Positions 51,934-60,357 of a stretch of 64,000 bases of DNA are shown here, piece after piece. Under the pieces are notes generated by a model. It ran no database searches, was not told the DNA's origin, and saw only the letters and a program-made list of their open reading frames with translations. The stretch covers positions 30,803 through 94,802 of the forward strand of contig JBPCKT010000076.1 of NCBI GenBank assembly GCA_051004015.1. Reading direction: 5' to 3'. Both the position numbers and the translations under genes were made by a program. How positions within the stretch are numbered: the stretch's first letter is position 1; every line of letters starts with the position of its first letter. Origin of the DNA: SXOA01 sp051004015 (GTDB taxonomy: Bacteria; Planctomycetota; Planctomycetia; Pirellulales; Pirellulaceae).

Positions 51934-53004
51934 TCAAAGGTTCGCCAGCACCGCATCCCCCATCTGCTCGGTGGTGAGACGGCCGCCGAGGTCCGGCGTC
52001 TGAGCGCCGCCGGCGAGCGTCTTCTCGACGGCCTGGCGAACGCGCTCGGCAAGGGCGGGAAGCTCGAGGTGATCCAGCATCATGGCTACGCTGAGGATGG
52101 CGGCGATGGGGTTGGCGATGCCTCTCCCCGCGATGTCCGGCGCGCTACCATGGACGGGCTCGAACATGCTGGGGAACAGCCGCTCCGGGTTGGTGTTGGT
52201 GCTCGGGGCCATGCCCAAGCCGCCGCCGAGGACGCCGCCGAGGTCGGTGAGCAAATCGCCGAACAGGTTGGATGCCACGACCACGTCAAACCGTTCCGGC
52301 CAGCGGACGAAGTTCATGATCAAGGCGTCGCAATGCTGCCGCTCCGACGCTACGTCCGCGAACTGCGGAGCCAGCTCCGCCAGCACTTCATCCCACAGCC
52401 CGTAGGCATACCGCTGAGCATTCGACTTCGTCGCCATCGTCAGTTTCTTGCGGCGTTTGCGAGCTAACGCGAAGCCGTACCGCAAGATCCGCTCGATGCC
52501 GCGGCGGGTGTGGAGCGCGGTCTGCACGGATACTTCGTCGGGAGTGCCTCGCTTCAGTCGCCCTCCATTATCGACGTACTCCCCTTCGGAGTTCTCGCGA
52601 ATGACGACGATGTCGATGTCCGCCGGTCCCTTTCCAGCCAGCACGCTTTTCAGTCCTTGATAGAGCCGCGCCGGACGGACGCAAGCATATTGATCGAACG
52701 CCTGGCGAATGCGGACGAGCGGAGCGAGCGTTTCATAGTCCGGCAACAACTCCGGCCAGCCGACCGCGCCGAGCAGGATGGCGTCGAAGGGGCGAAGCAC
52801 TTCCAGGAAATCTTCGGGAACTACGCGGCCGTGCCGCTTCCAGTAGTGGATGCCCCAGGGGAACTCCGTGAGGTCGAACTTTGTCGTGCCGCCTGTTTGC
52901 ACATCGCACGTTTCCACCGCCCTGAGGACGCGTACCGCCTGCGCGGTCACCTCGGGACCGATTCCGTCCCCCGGATAGACAGCGATGCGGAGCGAACGGC
53001 TCAT
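51934..53004 (-). CDS. Isopropylmalate/isocitrate-type dehydrogenase, tartrate dehydrogenase-like
   Basis: 356 residues. NAD-dependent beta-decarboxylating dehydrogenase: YPGDGIGPEV, GAVGWPELLPDYETLAPLVRIRQAFDQYACVRPARL, RENSEGEYVDNGGRLKRGT, ATKSNAQRYAYGLWDEV, and VVASNLFGDLLTDLGGVLGGGLGMAPSTN with EPVHGSAPDIAGRGIANP. The Asn after ATKS and the RENSEGEY segment match tartrate dehydrogenases (ttuC/dmlA type) more than LeuB, which usually has an acidic RELTGG. So the product may act on tartrate, D-malate or a related hydroxy-acid rather than in leucine synthesis. Its start overlaps the preceding gene by four bases (ATGA). Confidence 0.85.
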   Translation of the reverse strand: MSRSLRIAVYPGDGIGPEVTAQAVRVLRAVETCDVQTGGTTKFDLTEFPWGIHYWKRHGRVVPEDFLEVLRPFDAILLGAVGWPELLPDYETLAPLVRIRQAFDQYACVRPARLYQGLKSVLAGKGPADIDIVVIRENSEGEYVDNGGRLKRGTPDEVSVQTALHTRRGIERILRYGFALARKRRKKLTMATKSNAQRYAYGLWDEVLAELAPQFADVASERQHCDALIMNFVRWPERFDVVVASNLFGDLLTDLGGVLGGGLGMAPSTNTNPERLFPSMFEPVHGSAPDIAGRGIANPIAAILSVAMMLDHLELPALAERVRQAVEKTLAGGAQTPDLGGRLTTEQMGDAVLANL

Positions 53005-53426
53005 GGATGGTCTTTCGGGGGGTCGGTTTCGGGTGCTTGGGATTCGCGGCGGAACTTCTCAATCTCGCGTTTCAGGAGCAGGTGCTCGGCTTGCTGATCG
53101 GCCACTCGCGGGCCGTAATGCAGCCGCGAGGCGGCGAAGTCGCTGGCCGCGAGCAGTACGGTCCAGACCAGCAGTCCGAGTACGCCGGTCCAGTACATGG
53201 CCAGCATTGTATTCTCACGCACCCACAGGTGCCCGAGAATCAGCAGGCCGATGATTCCCACCATGCCGCTGGCCTGCATGCGGCGGCGATATTGCCGACG
53301 GTGGAAGTCGTAGTCGCGCTCTGTCAGCCCGCCGTGGTCCGCTTCGCGCCATGACTTGACATGCCAGGCCAGCATGATCAGGGAGCCGAGGACGAGGGCC
53401 GCGGAGAAGAGGAGAGTCGGCAGCAT
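53001..53426 (-). CDS. Small membrane protein upstream of the dehydrogenase
   Basis: 141 residues with three membrane helices (about 2-22, 52-70, 77-95) and an Arg-rich loop between helix 1 and 2 (RQYRRRMQASG). The C-terminal part is a charged helix. It is translationally coupled to the dehydrogenase gene by the four-base overlap. Function unknown. Confidence 0.7.
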   Translation of the reverse strand: MLPTLLFSAALVLGSLIMLAWHVKSWREADHGGLTERDYDFHRRQYRRRMQASGMVGIIGLLILGHLWVRENTMLAMYWTGVLGLLVWTVLLAASDFAASRLHYGPRVADQQAEHLLLKREIEKFRRESQAPETDPPKDHP

Positions 53427-53433
53427 GGGGAAA

Positions 53434-53468
53434 TGAAATCCGAAACCCGAAGCACGAAATCCGAAGTC
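53434..53468. repeat. Short repeat (gaaatccgaa words)
   Basis: Tandem-like words gaaatccgaa, acccgaagca, cgaaatccgaa lie in the 40-base gap between two minus-strand genes, and the last word reaches the stop of the peptidase gene. This kind of word repeat resembles the dispersed elements elsewhere in the window. Confidence 0.55.
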
Positions 53469-54516
53469 ATTTCGCCTTTTTCAGCCACTCTTCCAGGACG
53501 TATCCCACCTTGGCCAAAGAGAGTGCCGAGCAGTTTTCGGGTACGTCCTTGGTAGTGTGCCAATAGGATGCAGCGCGGGGGCGGGGATAGTCAAAATCGA
53601 TGATGTCAATCGTGGGTATCTTGGCGATCTCGCGCAGGGCCAGATGGTCGTCTCGCACTTCATGCACCGTTTGCGGTATGAACTCCCGCACGCCAAGCTG
53701 CCGGGCGGTGGACCAGATGTCGGCGATCAGTGCCTGCGACTCCCCGCCCTGCATGCTGTGAACTTCACGATAAATCTGGAGTTCCTTGTCCCCGATCATG
53801 TCCACCAGCACGCCCCACTTGTAGCGGTGAGCCGGTGGATTCATCGCATAGTCCCCCGCGAAATGCTCGGAGCCAAGAAAGTACGGGTCGCGATTGTTAT
53901 CAAAGATGAACTCCTCGCCGTCGAAGAGGACGAAGTCCACGCCGTATTTGGTGGGCAAGGATTTCATGTTCTCCGCCAGCTCGCAAAATAGAGCTGTTCC
54001 GCTCGCGCCATCGTTCGCCCCCAGGAACACGCCGGGCTTGCGCCGCAGGCGAGGGTCGCGGTCGTTGTCGGCATAGGGACGGGTGTCGTAGTGCGTGCAG
54101 AGCATGATCCGCTCGGCCTTTTCCGGATGCCACTCCACAATCAAGTTGGCGAGCGTGACAGTGGCACCGTTCTCGGGGTGCTTGACTTCAAATTCCTGCA
54201 GGCGGACCTTGCCGCCGCACTTGGCGAAATGGGCCTGCAGGTACTTCTGCTGCTCGAGCATCCGCTGCGTGGCCGAGACCCGCGGGCCGAGGTCGCAGAT
54301 GGTCTGGAGATGCTCGTAGGCCCGCTCGCCGTTGAAGGGAATGGTTTGCAGCGTCAGGTTGCTCGGGGGGGGCCGCTGGGACCAGGCAGAGGGATTGTTG
54401 AGTACCATAATGCCCAGTATTGCCATGACCACCGCGGCGGCAATGGCCAGGTAATAGTAACCGCGCGAGGGCCGGGGCGGATCGAGTTTAGACGCCTTGG
54501 TAGAACCAGATTTCAT
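53467..54516 (-). CDS. M28-family zinc aminopeptidase/glutaminyl-cyclase-like protein, membrane-anchored
   Basis: 349 residues from the ATG at 54516 (AAGGTG upstream); ATG 54531 is an alternative. One N-terminal membrane helix (about 24-42) precedes an extracytoplasmic M28 domain. Zinc-site motifs are LCTHYDTRPYADND (His and Asp), GANDGASGTALF (bridging Asp) and VLFDGEEFIFDNNRDPYFLG (Glu-Glu), with a distal His around DDHLALRE. The order and spacing match the glutaminyl-peptide cyclotransferase/M28 branch. It either removes N-terminal residues or cyclises N-terminal Gln; sequence alone cannot decide which. Confidence 0.85.
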   Translation of the reverse strand: MKSGSTKASKLDPPRPSRGYYYLAIAAAVVMAILGIMVLNNPSAWSQRPPPSNLTLQTIPFNGERAYEHLQTICDLGPRVSATQRMLEQQKYLQAHFAKCGGKVRLQEFEVKHPENGATVTLANLIVEWHPEKAERIMLCTHYDTRPYADNDRDPRLRRKPGVFLGANDGASGTALFCELAENMKSLPTKYGVDFVLFDGEEFIFDNNRDPYFLGSEHFAGDYAMNPPAHRYKWGVLVDMIGDKELQIYREVHSMQGGESQALIADIWSTARQLGVREFIPQTVHEVRDDHLALREIAKIPTIDIIDFDYPRPRAASYWHTTKDVPENCSALSLAKVGYVLEEWLKKAK

Positions 54517-54662
54517 GACGAGCACCTTCATGCCTCTATTGTAAGCGCCGCCGGCGCTCCCCGCATACAGCAATCCGATTTGCCGAAAGCAATGTTCCGA
54601 AAAGCGGGGCCAAAGCCTAAAATCGCATTCAAGCAGACTACAAGCTCCGCCAGGAAACGCTC

Positions 54663-55259
54663 ATGGAATCGATCGCCAAACTCACCCAGCTCCATCGCCA
54701 GATGTGCGTGAAGTGGCATAGCGCGCCGGTGGACAATGCCTATGACGGTCTACTCGGCCTCGTCTGCCAGCAGTTCAGCTTCAACTTTCTGCTCTGGCAC
54801 GAGGAGGACATCGCCCGCAGCCGCGACGTGACGGCGGAGAAGATTGCCGAGGTCAAGCGGGCCATCGACGGCTACAACCAGAAGCGGAACGACTATATCG
54901 AAAGAATTGACGATTGGATCACGGAGGAGCTGAGCCGCCGCGGCGTCACACCACAAGCGGACGCCCGGCAAAGCACCGAAACCGCCGGCAGCGCCATCGA
55001 CCGGCTTTCCATTCTGACACTCCGCATCTATCACCTGGAAGAGCAGCGAGATCGGGCGGACGCGACGGCTGAGCATCGCCAGAACGTCACGGCCAAGCTG
55101 GCCATCGCGCTGGCCCAATTCGACGACCTCTCCCGCTCCGCTCAGGAGCTGCTGGACGACCTCTTCGCCGGCCGCAAGCGGCACAAGACTTACCGCCAAC
55201 TGAAGATGTACAACGACCCGACAATGAATCCGTACTTGTACAAGGCTCAGCAGAGGTGA
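54663..55259 (+). CDS. DUF4254 family protein
   Basis: 198 residues, all-helical. The N-terminal TQLHRQMCVKWHSAP and VCQQFSFNFLLWHEEDIARSRDVTAEKIAEVKRAIDGYNQKRNDYIERIDDWI form the typical DUF4254 core, and the helical end has ERQ/DRADAT segments. DUF4254 genes often accompany glycosyltransferases in other bacteria, but none is here. Function unknown. Confidence 0.85.
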   Translation: MESIAKLTQLHRQMCVKWHSAPVDNAYDGLLGLVCQQFSFNFLLWHEEDIARSRDVTAEKIAEVKRAIDGYNQKRNDYIERIDDWITEELSRRGVTPQADARQSTETAGSAIDRLSILTLRIYHLEEQRDRADATAEHRQNVTAKLAIALAQFDDLSRSAQELLDDLFAGRKRHKTYRQLKMYNDPTMNPYLYKAQQR

Positions 55260-55272
55260 CTCTTCTTTGCAC

Positions 55273-56817
55273 CTATGTTGACGCCGACGCTTTCCTCGCC
55301 GGCACCAAGAGTAGGGTCAGCGTCGCCAGCCGCAGAATGGAGGAGAGGCCGAAGAGGGTCAAATAGGCCGCGTGAGATTCATGCAGGGCGGTCATAATCG
55401 CAGCGCCGATCAGGCTGCCGACAACGAGGGCTAAGGCATTGCCGAAGTTGTAGATGGCGAGCACGCTGGTGCGGCTTTGGCGGGGGATGGCTTCGAAAAA
55501 CATCAGGGCCATTGCAAGCTCGTAGGCGGCCCAGGCAATGCCGGAGAGAAGCTGAATGACAAACAAGTAGAGGAGCTCGCCGGTAATGACCCAGTCGAAC
55601 TGGACGAAGTAGATGTTGACGGGGAGCGTCGTTTGCCAGAAGTTGAAGTAGCCGCTGAATATCCAGAGGCCACTGATGGGAACGATGGCGATGCCGCCGG
55701 CCAGAAGCAGACGCTTGGGCCCAACGGCCATTGCATAGCGGCCCCACGCAGGCATGGCGAGCACCTTGCCCAAAAAGCAGATGCCAATCAGCACCACAAA
55801 GTTGAAGTAGGACAGCGGGTCGTTCCCCAGCAAGTCCTTTAGCATGTACGGTGTAAAGTATGGGCCGGAAATCTGGACGACCATCTGCACTGCCAGAAGA
55901 TACAGCACCAGACGGCCGCCAACTTCGCCCGCGGTCTTGGCGTGTTTCTTCTGGAAGAAGTGGCCGATGCGGACTCGCCGTTCAATCAGGCTCCCCTTGC
56001 GGGAATCTCGCTGGCGGCTGAGACACCAGGCGGAAACGAAGCGGCAAGCGGAGGCGACGAGAAAGATCCCACAGAACGCGGAGAGCACCCAAGCGTTGGC
56101 TTTCCCCCACTGCAGCGCGACGCCGCCGGCGATGAAGCCGAGCAGCGTGCAGAACTGGCTCACTCGCGCGCGGCAGGCGAAGTAGTTTGTCCGCATGTTA
56201 CGGGGAACGATTTCTTCAATCCAGGTATTCCAGACGGGTCCGGTGGCCAGGCCGCTGCCCCAGTAGAGCGTGACGGCGAGGAAGACCAGAAGTCCCGCTA
56301 CGCCGCCGCTGAAGAACGAAGCCACCGGCAACAGCAGCAGGCTGGCGGCCTGCAGACTGACAAACATGACAATCCAGCGCCGCTGGGAACCAAGTTTTTT
56401 TACGCCCCAAGGAGACGCCAATTGCAACAGCGATCCCGCGAGCTGTGGCAGCGTGGCGAGCAGTCCGGCGAAGGTCTGGCCGGTGCCGATGGCGAGCGCG
56501 AAGGCGGAAAAGTAGGTCTCCCCCAGGCCGACCATCAAGCTATAGCTGGCGGCATCCCCCGTGCTGTAGGCGAGGTCGCTCCGTGGAGAGACTCTCTCCA
56601 CAGGCTGTGATGCGACAGCGGGAGTTGTGGCTGGTGACGGGACTTCTAGAACCGGCGGAGAGATTTCGGCAACAATGGATGCGGCCGAGGTCGCTGCAGC
56701 CGGCAAATCCGCTGTTGGCGATTCGGCGGCAGGCGGGACTTCCAGCGCAGGGAAATGCGGCTTGGTCGTAGAAGGTGCGTCCCGGCGGACTGGCCGGGAA
56801 GGCGAAGCAACGGTCAT
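55273..56817 (-). CDS. Major facilitator superfamily transporter
   Basis: 514 residues with an unusually long Ala/Pro/Ser-rich soluble N-terminus (about 80 residues). Twelve predicted membrane helices follow, opening with SLMVGLGETYFSAFALAIG. Helices 6 and 7 are linked by a charged cytoplasmic loop (SRQRDSRKGSLIERRVRIGHFFQKKHAK), as in MFS carriers. The substrate is unknown. It is divergent from ubiE, with a 287-base spacer that I could not annotate further. Confidence 0.8.
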   Translation of the reverse strand: MTVASPSRPVRRDAPSTTKPHFPALEVPPAAESPTADLPAAATSAASIVAEISPPVLEVPSPATTPAVASQPVERVSPRSDLAYSTGDAASYSLMVGLGETYFSAFALAIGTGQTFAGLLATLPQLAGSLLQLASPWGVKKLGSQRRWIVMFVSLQAASLLLLPVASFFSGGVAGLLVFLAVTLYWGSGLATGPVWNTWIEEIVPRNMRTNYFACRARVSQFCTLLGFIAGGVALQWGKANAWVLSAFCGIFLVASACRFVSAWCLSRQRDSRKGSLIERRVRIGHFFQKKHAKTAGEVGGRLVLYLLAVQMVVQISGPYFTPYMLKDLLGNDPLSYFNFVVLIGICFLGKVLAMPAWGRYAMAVGPKRLLLAGGIAIVPISGLWIFSGYFNFWQTTLPVNIYFVQFDWVITGELLYLFVIQLLSGIAWAAYELAMALMFFEAIPRQSRTSVLAIYNFGNALALVVGSLIGAAIMTALHESHAAYLTLFGLSSILRLATLTLLLVPARKASAST

Positions 56818-57104
56818 GGTGGCTAAACTTCAGGAGGCAGTTAATGTATTCTAACGCCTGCGGTTAATTTCGGTAGGAAGTGAATCGGCATAACATACAA
56901 ATTCCCTACAAATGGAATCGGCAATGGTGGGGCTGTAGAACCAGATGGTCACCGAAGCCGGACACGTAATTAGCAATCCAAGTTCATGGCGGCAACCCGA
57001 GTTTTTTCCCGCTGCCGCGGACGAATTCTCTCGACTCCACATCGGCAGCTTCGCCCCGGCAGTTTTTCCTAAACCCTTGTACTTCAACTAGTAATGGCGT
57101 ATTG

Positions 57105-57824
57105 ATGTCCACTGCGACGGTTGACAAATCGGGGCAGCGGGTGCGGCAGATGTTCGGCGAAATCGCGCCGAGCTACGACCGGATGAACCATCTGCTCTCG
57201 CTGAATGTGGACCGCTATTGGCGGTGGCGAACGGTTCGCGCTCTGCGCCCGACCGGCAGCGACCCCATCCTCGACATCTGCACTGGGACGGGGGATCTGG
57301 CCCTGGCCTTTTATCGCTATACACGGGGCCAGACGCCGATTTTTGCCACCGACTTCTGCCCCGAGATGCTGGCCATTGGCGAGCAGAAAAAGAAGCGGCG
57401 GGGCATAGGAAACGAGCTGACCTTTCAGGAAGCCGACGCTCAGAATCTCCCTTTTGAGGACGACCATTTTCAAATTGTGTCCGTCGCCTTCGGTCTGCGG
57501 AACGTGGCCGATACGGACCGCGGTCTGTCCGAAATGACGCGCGTCTGCAAACGAGGCGGCAAGGTGGCCATCCTCGAATTCTCACAGCCGACCTGGCAGC
57601 CCTTCAAGGCAATCTATGGCTGGTATTTTCGCCATGTGCTGCCGCGCATCGGCCAACTGCTGGCGCGGAACAAGTCGCAAGCCTATAGCTATCTTCCCGA
57701 GAGCGTCGGGCAATTCCCATGCGGCGAAGCACTGGCCGAGCGGATGCGAGCGGCGGGACTCTCTTGCGTGAAATTCAATTCGCTGACGCTGGGCATTGCC
57801 ACGCTGTATGTCGGAGTAAAATAA
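57105..57824 (+). CDS. ubiE: Demethylmenaquinone/ubiquinone C-methyltransferase UbiE
   Basis: 239 residues; SAM-dependent methyltransferase that finishes menaquinone (and ubiquinone) synthesis. VRQMFGEIAPSYDRMNHLLSLNVDRYWR opens the protein as in UbiE/MenG; the SAM motif is ILDICTGTGDLAL, then EADAQNLPFEDDHF, VSVAFGLRNVADTDRGLSEMTRV and the final KFNSLTLGIATLYVGVK. The ATG at 57105 follows a TTG in the same frame. It lies upstream of ubiX, and both probably serve menaquinone in this phylum, though no further quinone gene is in the window. Confidence 0.95.
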   Translation: MSTATVDKSGQRVRQMFGEIAPSYDRMNHLLSLNVDRYWRWRTVRALRPTGSDPILDICTGTGDLALAFYRYTRGQTPIFATDFCPEMLAIGEQKKKRRGIGNELTFQEADAQNLPFEDDHFQIVSVAFGLRNVADTDRGLSEMTRVCKRGGKVAILEFSQPTWQPFKAIYGWYFRHVLPRIGQLLARNKSQAYSYLPESVGQFPCGEALAERMRAAGLSCVKFNSLTLGIATLYVGVK

Positions 57825-57825
57825 C

Positions 57826-57885
57826 GTGGGGTAGGATTCCCACCCGCCCCGAAAACCATCAAGGCAGGCTGGAAGCCTACCCCAC
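57826..57885. repeat. Inverted repeat (gtggggtaggattcc family) between ubiE and ubiX
   Basis: The left half (57826-57848) and right half (about 57863-57885) are near-complementary, with GTGGGGTAGG on the left and CCTACCCCAC on the right. It is related in style to the elements at 49777-49842 and 60180-60235. It fills the gap between the two genes and falsely extends the ubiX open frame. Confidence 0.75.
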
Positions 57886-57889
57886 CTTT

Positions 57890-58528
57890 ATGCACCCCCT
57901 CATCCTAGCTATCACCGGCGCTAGCGGAGCGATTTATGCCGTCCGATTGCTGGATGTTCTTTTAGCCAGCGGGCGAGAGGTGCATCTCCTCATCAGCCCC
58001 TCAGGCAAAGCGGTGTTGAAGCAGGAGTTGGGCGTTGAAGTCGACTTAGAGCGATTCGATCCCTCGCCGTTGTTTCAAGCAATGCAGCATCCGCTTCTCC
58101 AAGACACAACACCGCCAAGCGAACGGCTGAAGCACTCAGGAAAGCTGGTCTACCACCGCCACGACGATTTTATGGCTCCACCCGCCAGCGGTTCCTTTCT
58201 GACGGGGGGAATGGTCGTTTGCCCCTGCTCCGGCAGCACGCTCAGCGGCATCGCCCACGCCGCCAGCATGAATCTGGTCCAGCGGGCAGCAGACGTCCAT
58301 CTGAAGGAACGTCGCCGGCTGATTCTCGTCCCCCGCGAGACTCCCCTCTCCCTGATCCAACTCGACAACCTCCGCAAAGCTGCCGAAGCGGGCGCGGTCA
58401 TCCTCCCCGCCATGCCCGGCTGGTATCACGGCGTCTCATCCATTTGCGACCTTGTGGACTTCGTTGTCGCCCGAATTCTGGACCAGTTGGGCGTGCCCCA
58501 TTCTCTCATGAAGCGATGGGGCTCGTAA
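57890..58528 (+). CDS. ubiX: UbiX flavin prenyltransferase
   Basis: 212 residues; joins a dimethylallyl group to FMN to give the prenylated-FMN cofactor of UbiD-type decarboxylases. The opening ILAITGASGAIYAVRLLDVL is the phosphate-binding loop, CPCSGSTLSGIAHAASMNLVQRAADV and RRLILVPRETPLSLIQLDNL are the FMN and prenyl-phosphate contacts, and LPAMPGWY is the conserved substrate loop. The ATG at 57890 is 65 bases after the ubiE stop, right after the repeat. No ubiD gene is in this window. Confidence 0.95.
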   Translation: MHPLILAITGASGAIYAVRLLDVLLASGREVHLLISPSGKAVLKQELGVEVDLERFDPSPLFQAMQHPLLQDTTPPSERLKHSGKLVYHRHDDFMAPPASGSFLTGGMVVCPCSGSTLSGIAHAASMNLVQRAADVHLKERRRLILVPRETPLSLIQLDNLRKAAEAGAVILPAMPGWYHGVSSICDLVDFVVARILDQLGVPHSLMKRWGS

Positions 58529-58640
58529 TCGCCGAAGTGCTTACCCAGGCCGTACGTGCAAGCGAAGGAAACGGCCTCGCCCTTGTGCGGTCGCGGTAAT
58601 ACCAATTTCCCGCCACCCTCTGTCGGGGACCAAGTTGGCG

Positions 58641-60080
58641 CTATCTTCCCGCCATCCACGAGTTGGCAAACGCCTCCGCGGTCGCGCGATTGGGAAACTG
58701 GCGAATCTCTCGCTCCACCCGTCCGCGATCATCGGCGGAGACTTTCTCGATAGTTTCGCGGAGCCATTTGTCGGCGAGGAATTGGGAGTGGAAGGTTTGT
58801 ACTTCACGTTTGCCCCGCTTACCGTTGGGGAGGAGGACGGCGGCGACGTAGTGCGGCGAGTCCGAGAACGGGTCGGTGTAGGGCTGCTTTTTGAGATGGG
58901 CGACGAGCTTGGTTTCCAGGTCGTCGAACTTGTCGCCAAAGGTCTTGCGGAAGAGCTCCAGGTTGGCGGGGACGATGCCGGAGGGCTGGATGTCGAGGGC
59001 CCCTTCCAGCGGCTCGGTCTTGCTGATGGCCCGCAAATAGGCGGCGAATTCGCTGCGGCGGCTCTTGGCCAGGTAGTGCGTCAGGGACCAGGCCTTGGCG
59101 TAGCCGGTGGAGGTGAGCCGGGCGGCTGCCACGGTCTGCTCGACGAGTTTGCCGTCGGGCTTTTCGGAGGCTCGGCTCTTGACGTATTGCTCCAGCTCGA
59201 ACATCCGCATGTCGTTGACCTGGCCGGCCCCTTTCCACTTCAGCCCTTTGCCCACGGTTGTTGGGGCGAAGAACTCCGCCAGTCCTTCGGAGAGCCACAT
59301 CGGCCAGATGGAGAGCCGCTGCTGGACGCCGATGTTGTGCAGGATTTGATGGGCCCCTTCGTGGGCCACCGTGGAAATCGCCTGCGACAAAGCCAGGTCC
59401 GGCCGGACCCGCAGCAGGCGCGACTGCTCGTACATGAAGACCCGGTTGCTGAGGGTGTGATAGTACGCCACCACCCCCGCGGGCATCCGGCTGTGCCTTT
59501 GAAATTCATCCTCCGTTGCGAACATTACGACCACCAGCGGCACTTCCGGAGCATGTACGCCCTCAATTTTTTGAGCCTCCGCGTAGGCCGTCACGCCGGG
59601 AAGCATCGACTCCAGGATGCGGCTGGTGCCGAGAAAGAACTCCTCGCTGGAGTTGTAGACGTAGATGTAATGCCGCGTTTGCTTGACCGTGAAGCCGTGG
59701 AACGCAGCTTTAAGTTGTTTGGCGAGAACATCCTTCGAAACCGGTTCAAACTTCTTGTCCGTCGGCGTGAATTCGCCCACTTTGCGAGCCGCGAGTTGCC
59801 CGTCGGGCAGCATCACAATGGCCCCGTCCCCAATCGCCACATGCAGCCGGCCCACAACCGGCTGGCCTTCGGCATCAGCCGTCGTGACCGTGGCTCCATT
59901 CCCCTGCCGCACAATTCCGGCAGGCAAATCGAAGCCAAAGGAGGCCGGATCGAACGATTTTGCCGATTGAGCGGCGGAGATTCCGGGGAGAGCAAACACC
60001 AGCGCGCCGGCCAATATGCCGGCCATAATCGCAGGGAAAATGACCGGCGAGAGCCAGGCGAAAGTGCAATGCGGCTTCAT
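58641..60080 (-). CDS. DUF1570 protein with gluzincin-type HEGAH metal motif
   Basis: 479 residues with a hydrophobic export segment (residues about 15-37, ending SAAQ). The DUF1570 peptidase-like domain has H240-E-G-A-H244 followed by SEGLAEFF with E265 as the likely third zinc ligand, which is the pattern of gluzincin metallopeptidases. A helical C-terminal part ends with FPNRATAEAFANSWMAGR. Probably an exported zinc peptidase. It is divergent from the secretin-like gene. Confidence 0.85.
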   Translation of the reverse strand: MKPHCTFAWLSPVIFPAIMAGILAGALVFALPGISAAQSAKSFDPASFGFDLPAGIVRQGNGATVTTADAEGQPVVGRLHVAIGDGAIVMLPDGQLAARKVGEFTPTDKKFEPVSKDVLAKQLKAAFHGFTVKQTRHYIYVYNSSEEFFLGTSRILESMLPGVTAYAEAQKIEGVHAPEVPLVVVMFATEDEFQRHSRMPAGVVAYYHTLSNRVFMYEQSRLLRVRPDLALSQAISTVAHEGAHQILHNIGVQQRLSIWPMWLSEGLAEFFAPTTVGKGLKWKGAGQVNDMRMFELEQYVKSRASEKPDGKLVEQTVAAARLTSTGYAKAWSLTHYLAKSRRSEFAAYLRAISKTEPLEGALDIQPSGIVPANLELFRKTFGDKFDDLETKLVAHLKKQPYTDPFSDSPHYVAAVLLPNGKRGKREVQTFHSQFLADKWLRETIEKVSADDRGRVEREIRQFPNRATAEAFANSWMAGR

Positions 60081-60179
60081 GCGGCGGTCTCGGCCAAGAA
60101 AATCCGTACTTTAGCGAGCGGGTAAGCGGCCCAAATTCATGGTAGCCGGGTTGAATGGCTTAGGGAAGTTCTGCGCTCT

Positions 60180-60235
60180 CGTAGGATGGCGGTCCCAAGG
60201 CGTCCGCTGGGGACGGGCTGGGAGCCCATCCTACG
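60180..60235. repeat. Inverted repeat (cgtaggatgg family)
   Basis: CGTAGGATGG at 60180 faces CCCATCCTACG ending at 60235, with partial complementarity between. It belongs to the family of 49777-49842. It lies in the 277-base divergent gap; a weak promoter-like TTGCAG-16-TACCAT follows it. Confidence 0.7.
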
Positions 60236-60357
60236 AAAGAAGGCGTATTCGCTTTGCAGGCTTCCTGATAGTAAGTACCATGAGGGGAACGGTTTACTGC
60301 CGCCACTAAGCGGCATGGATACCCGCGGCAATCGCCGCAAACAAAGGAAGCTTGTTC

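Noticed and set aside
51934..53004. leuB gene assignment
   Set aside because: Key motifs fit tartrate dehydrogenase better, and no other leucine gene is nearby.
57719..57889. N-terminal extension of ubiX
   Set aside because: The extra codons overlap ubiE and the dyad repeat; homologues begin at the glycine-rich ITGASGA loop, so ATG 57890 is the start.
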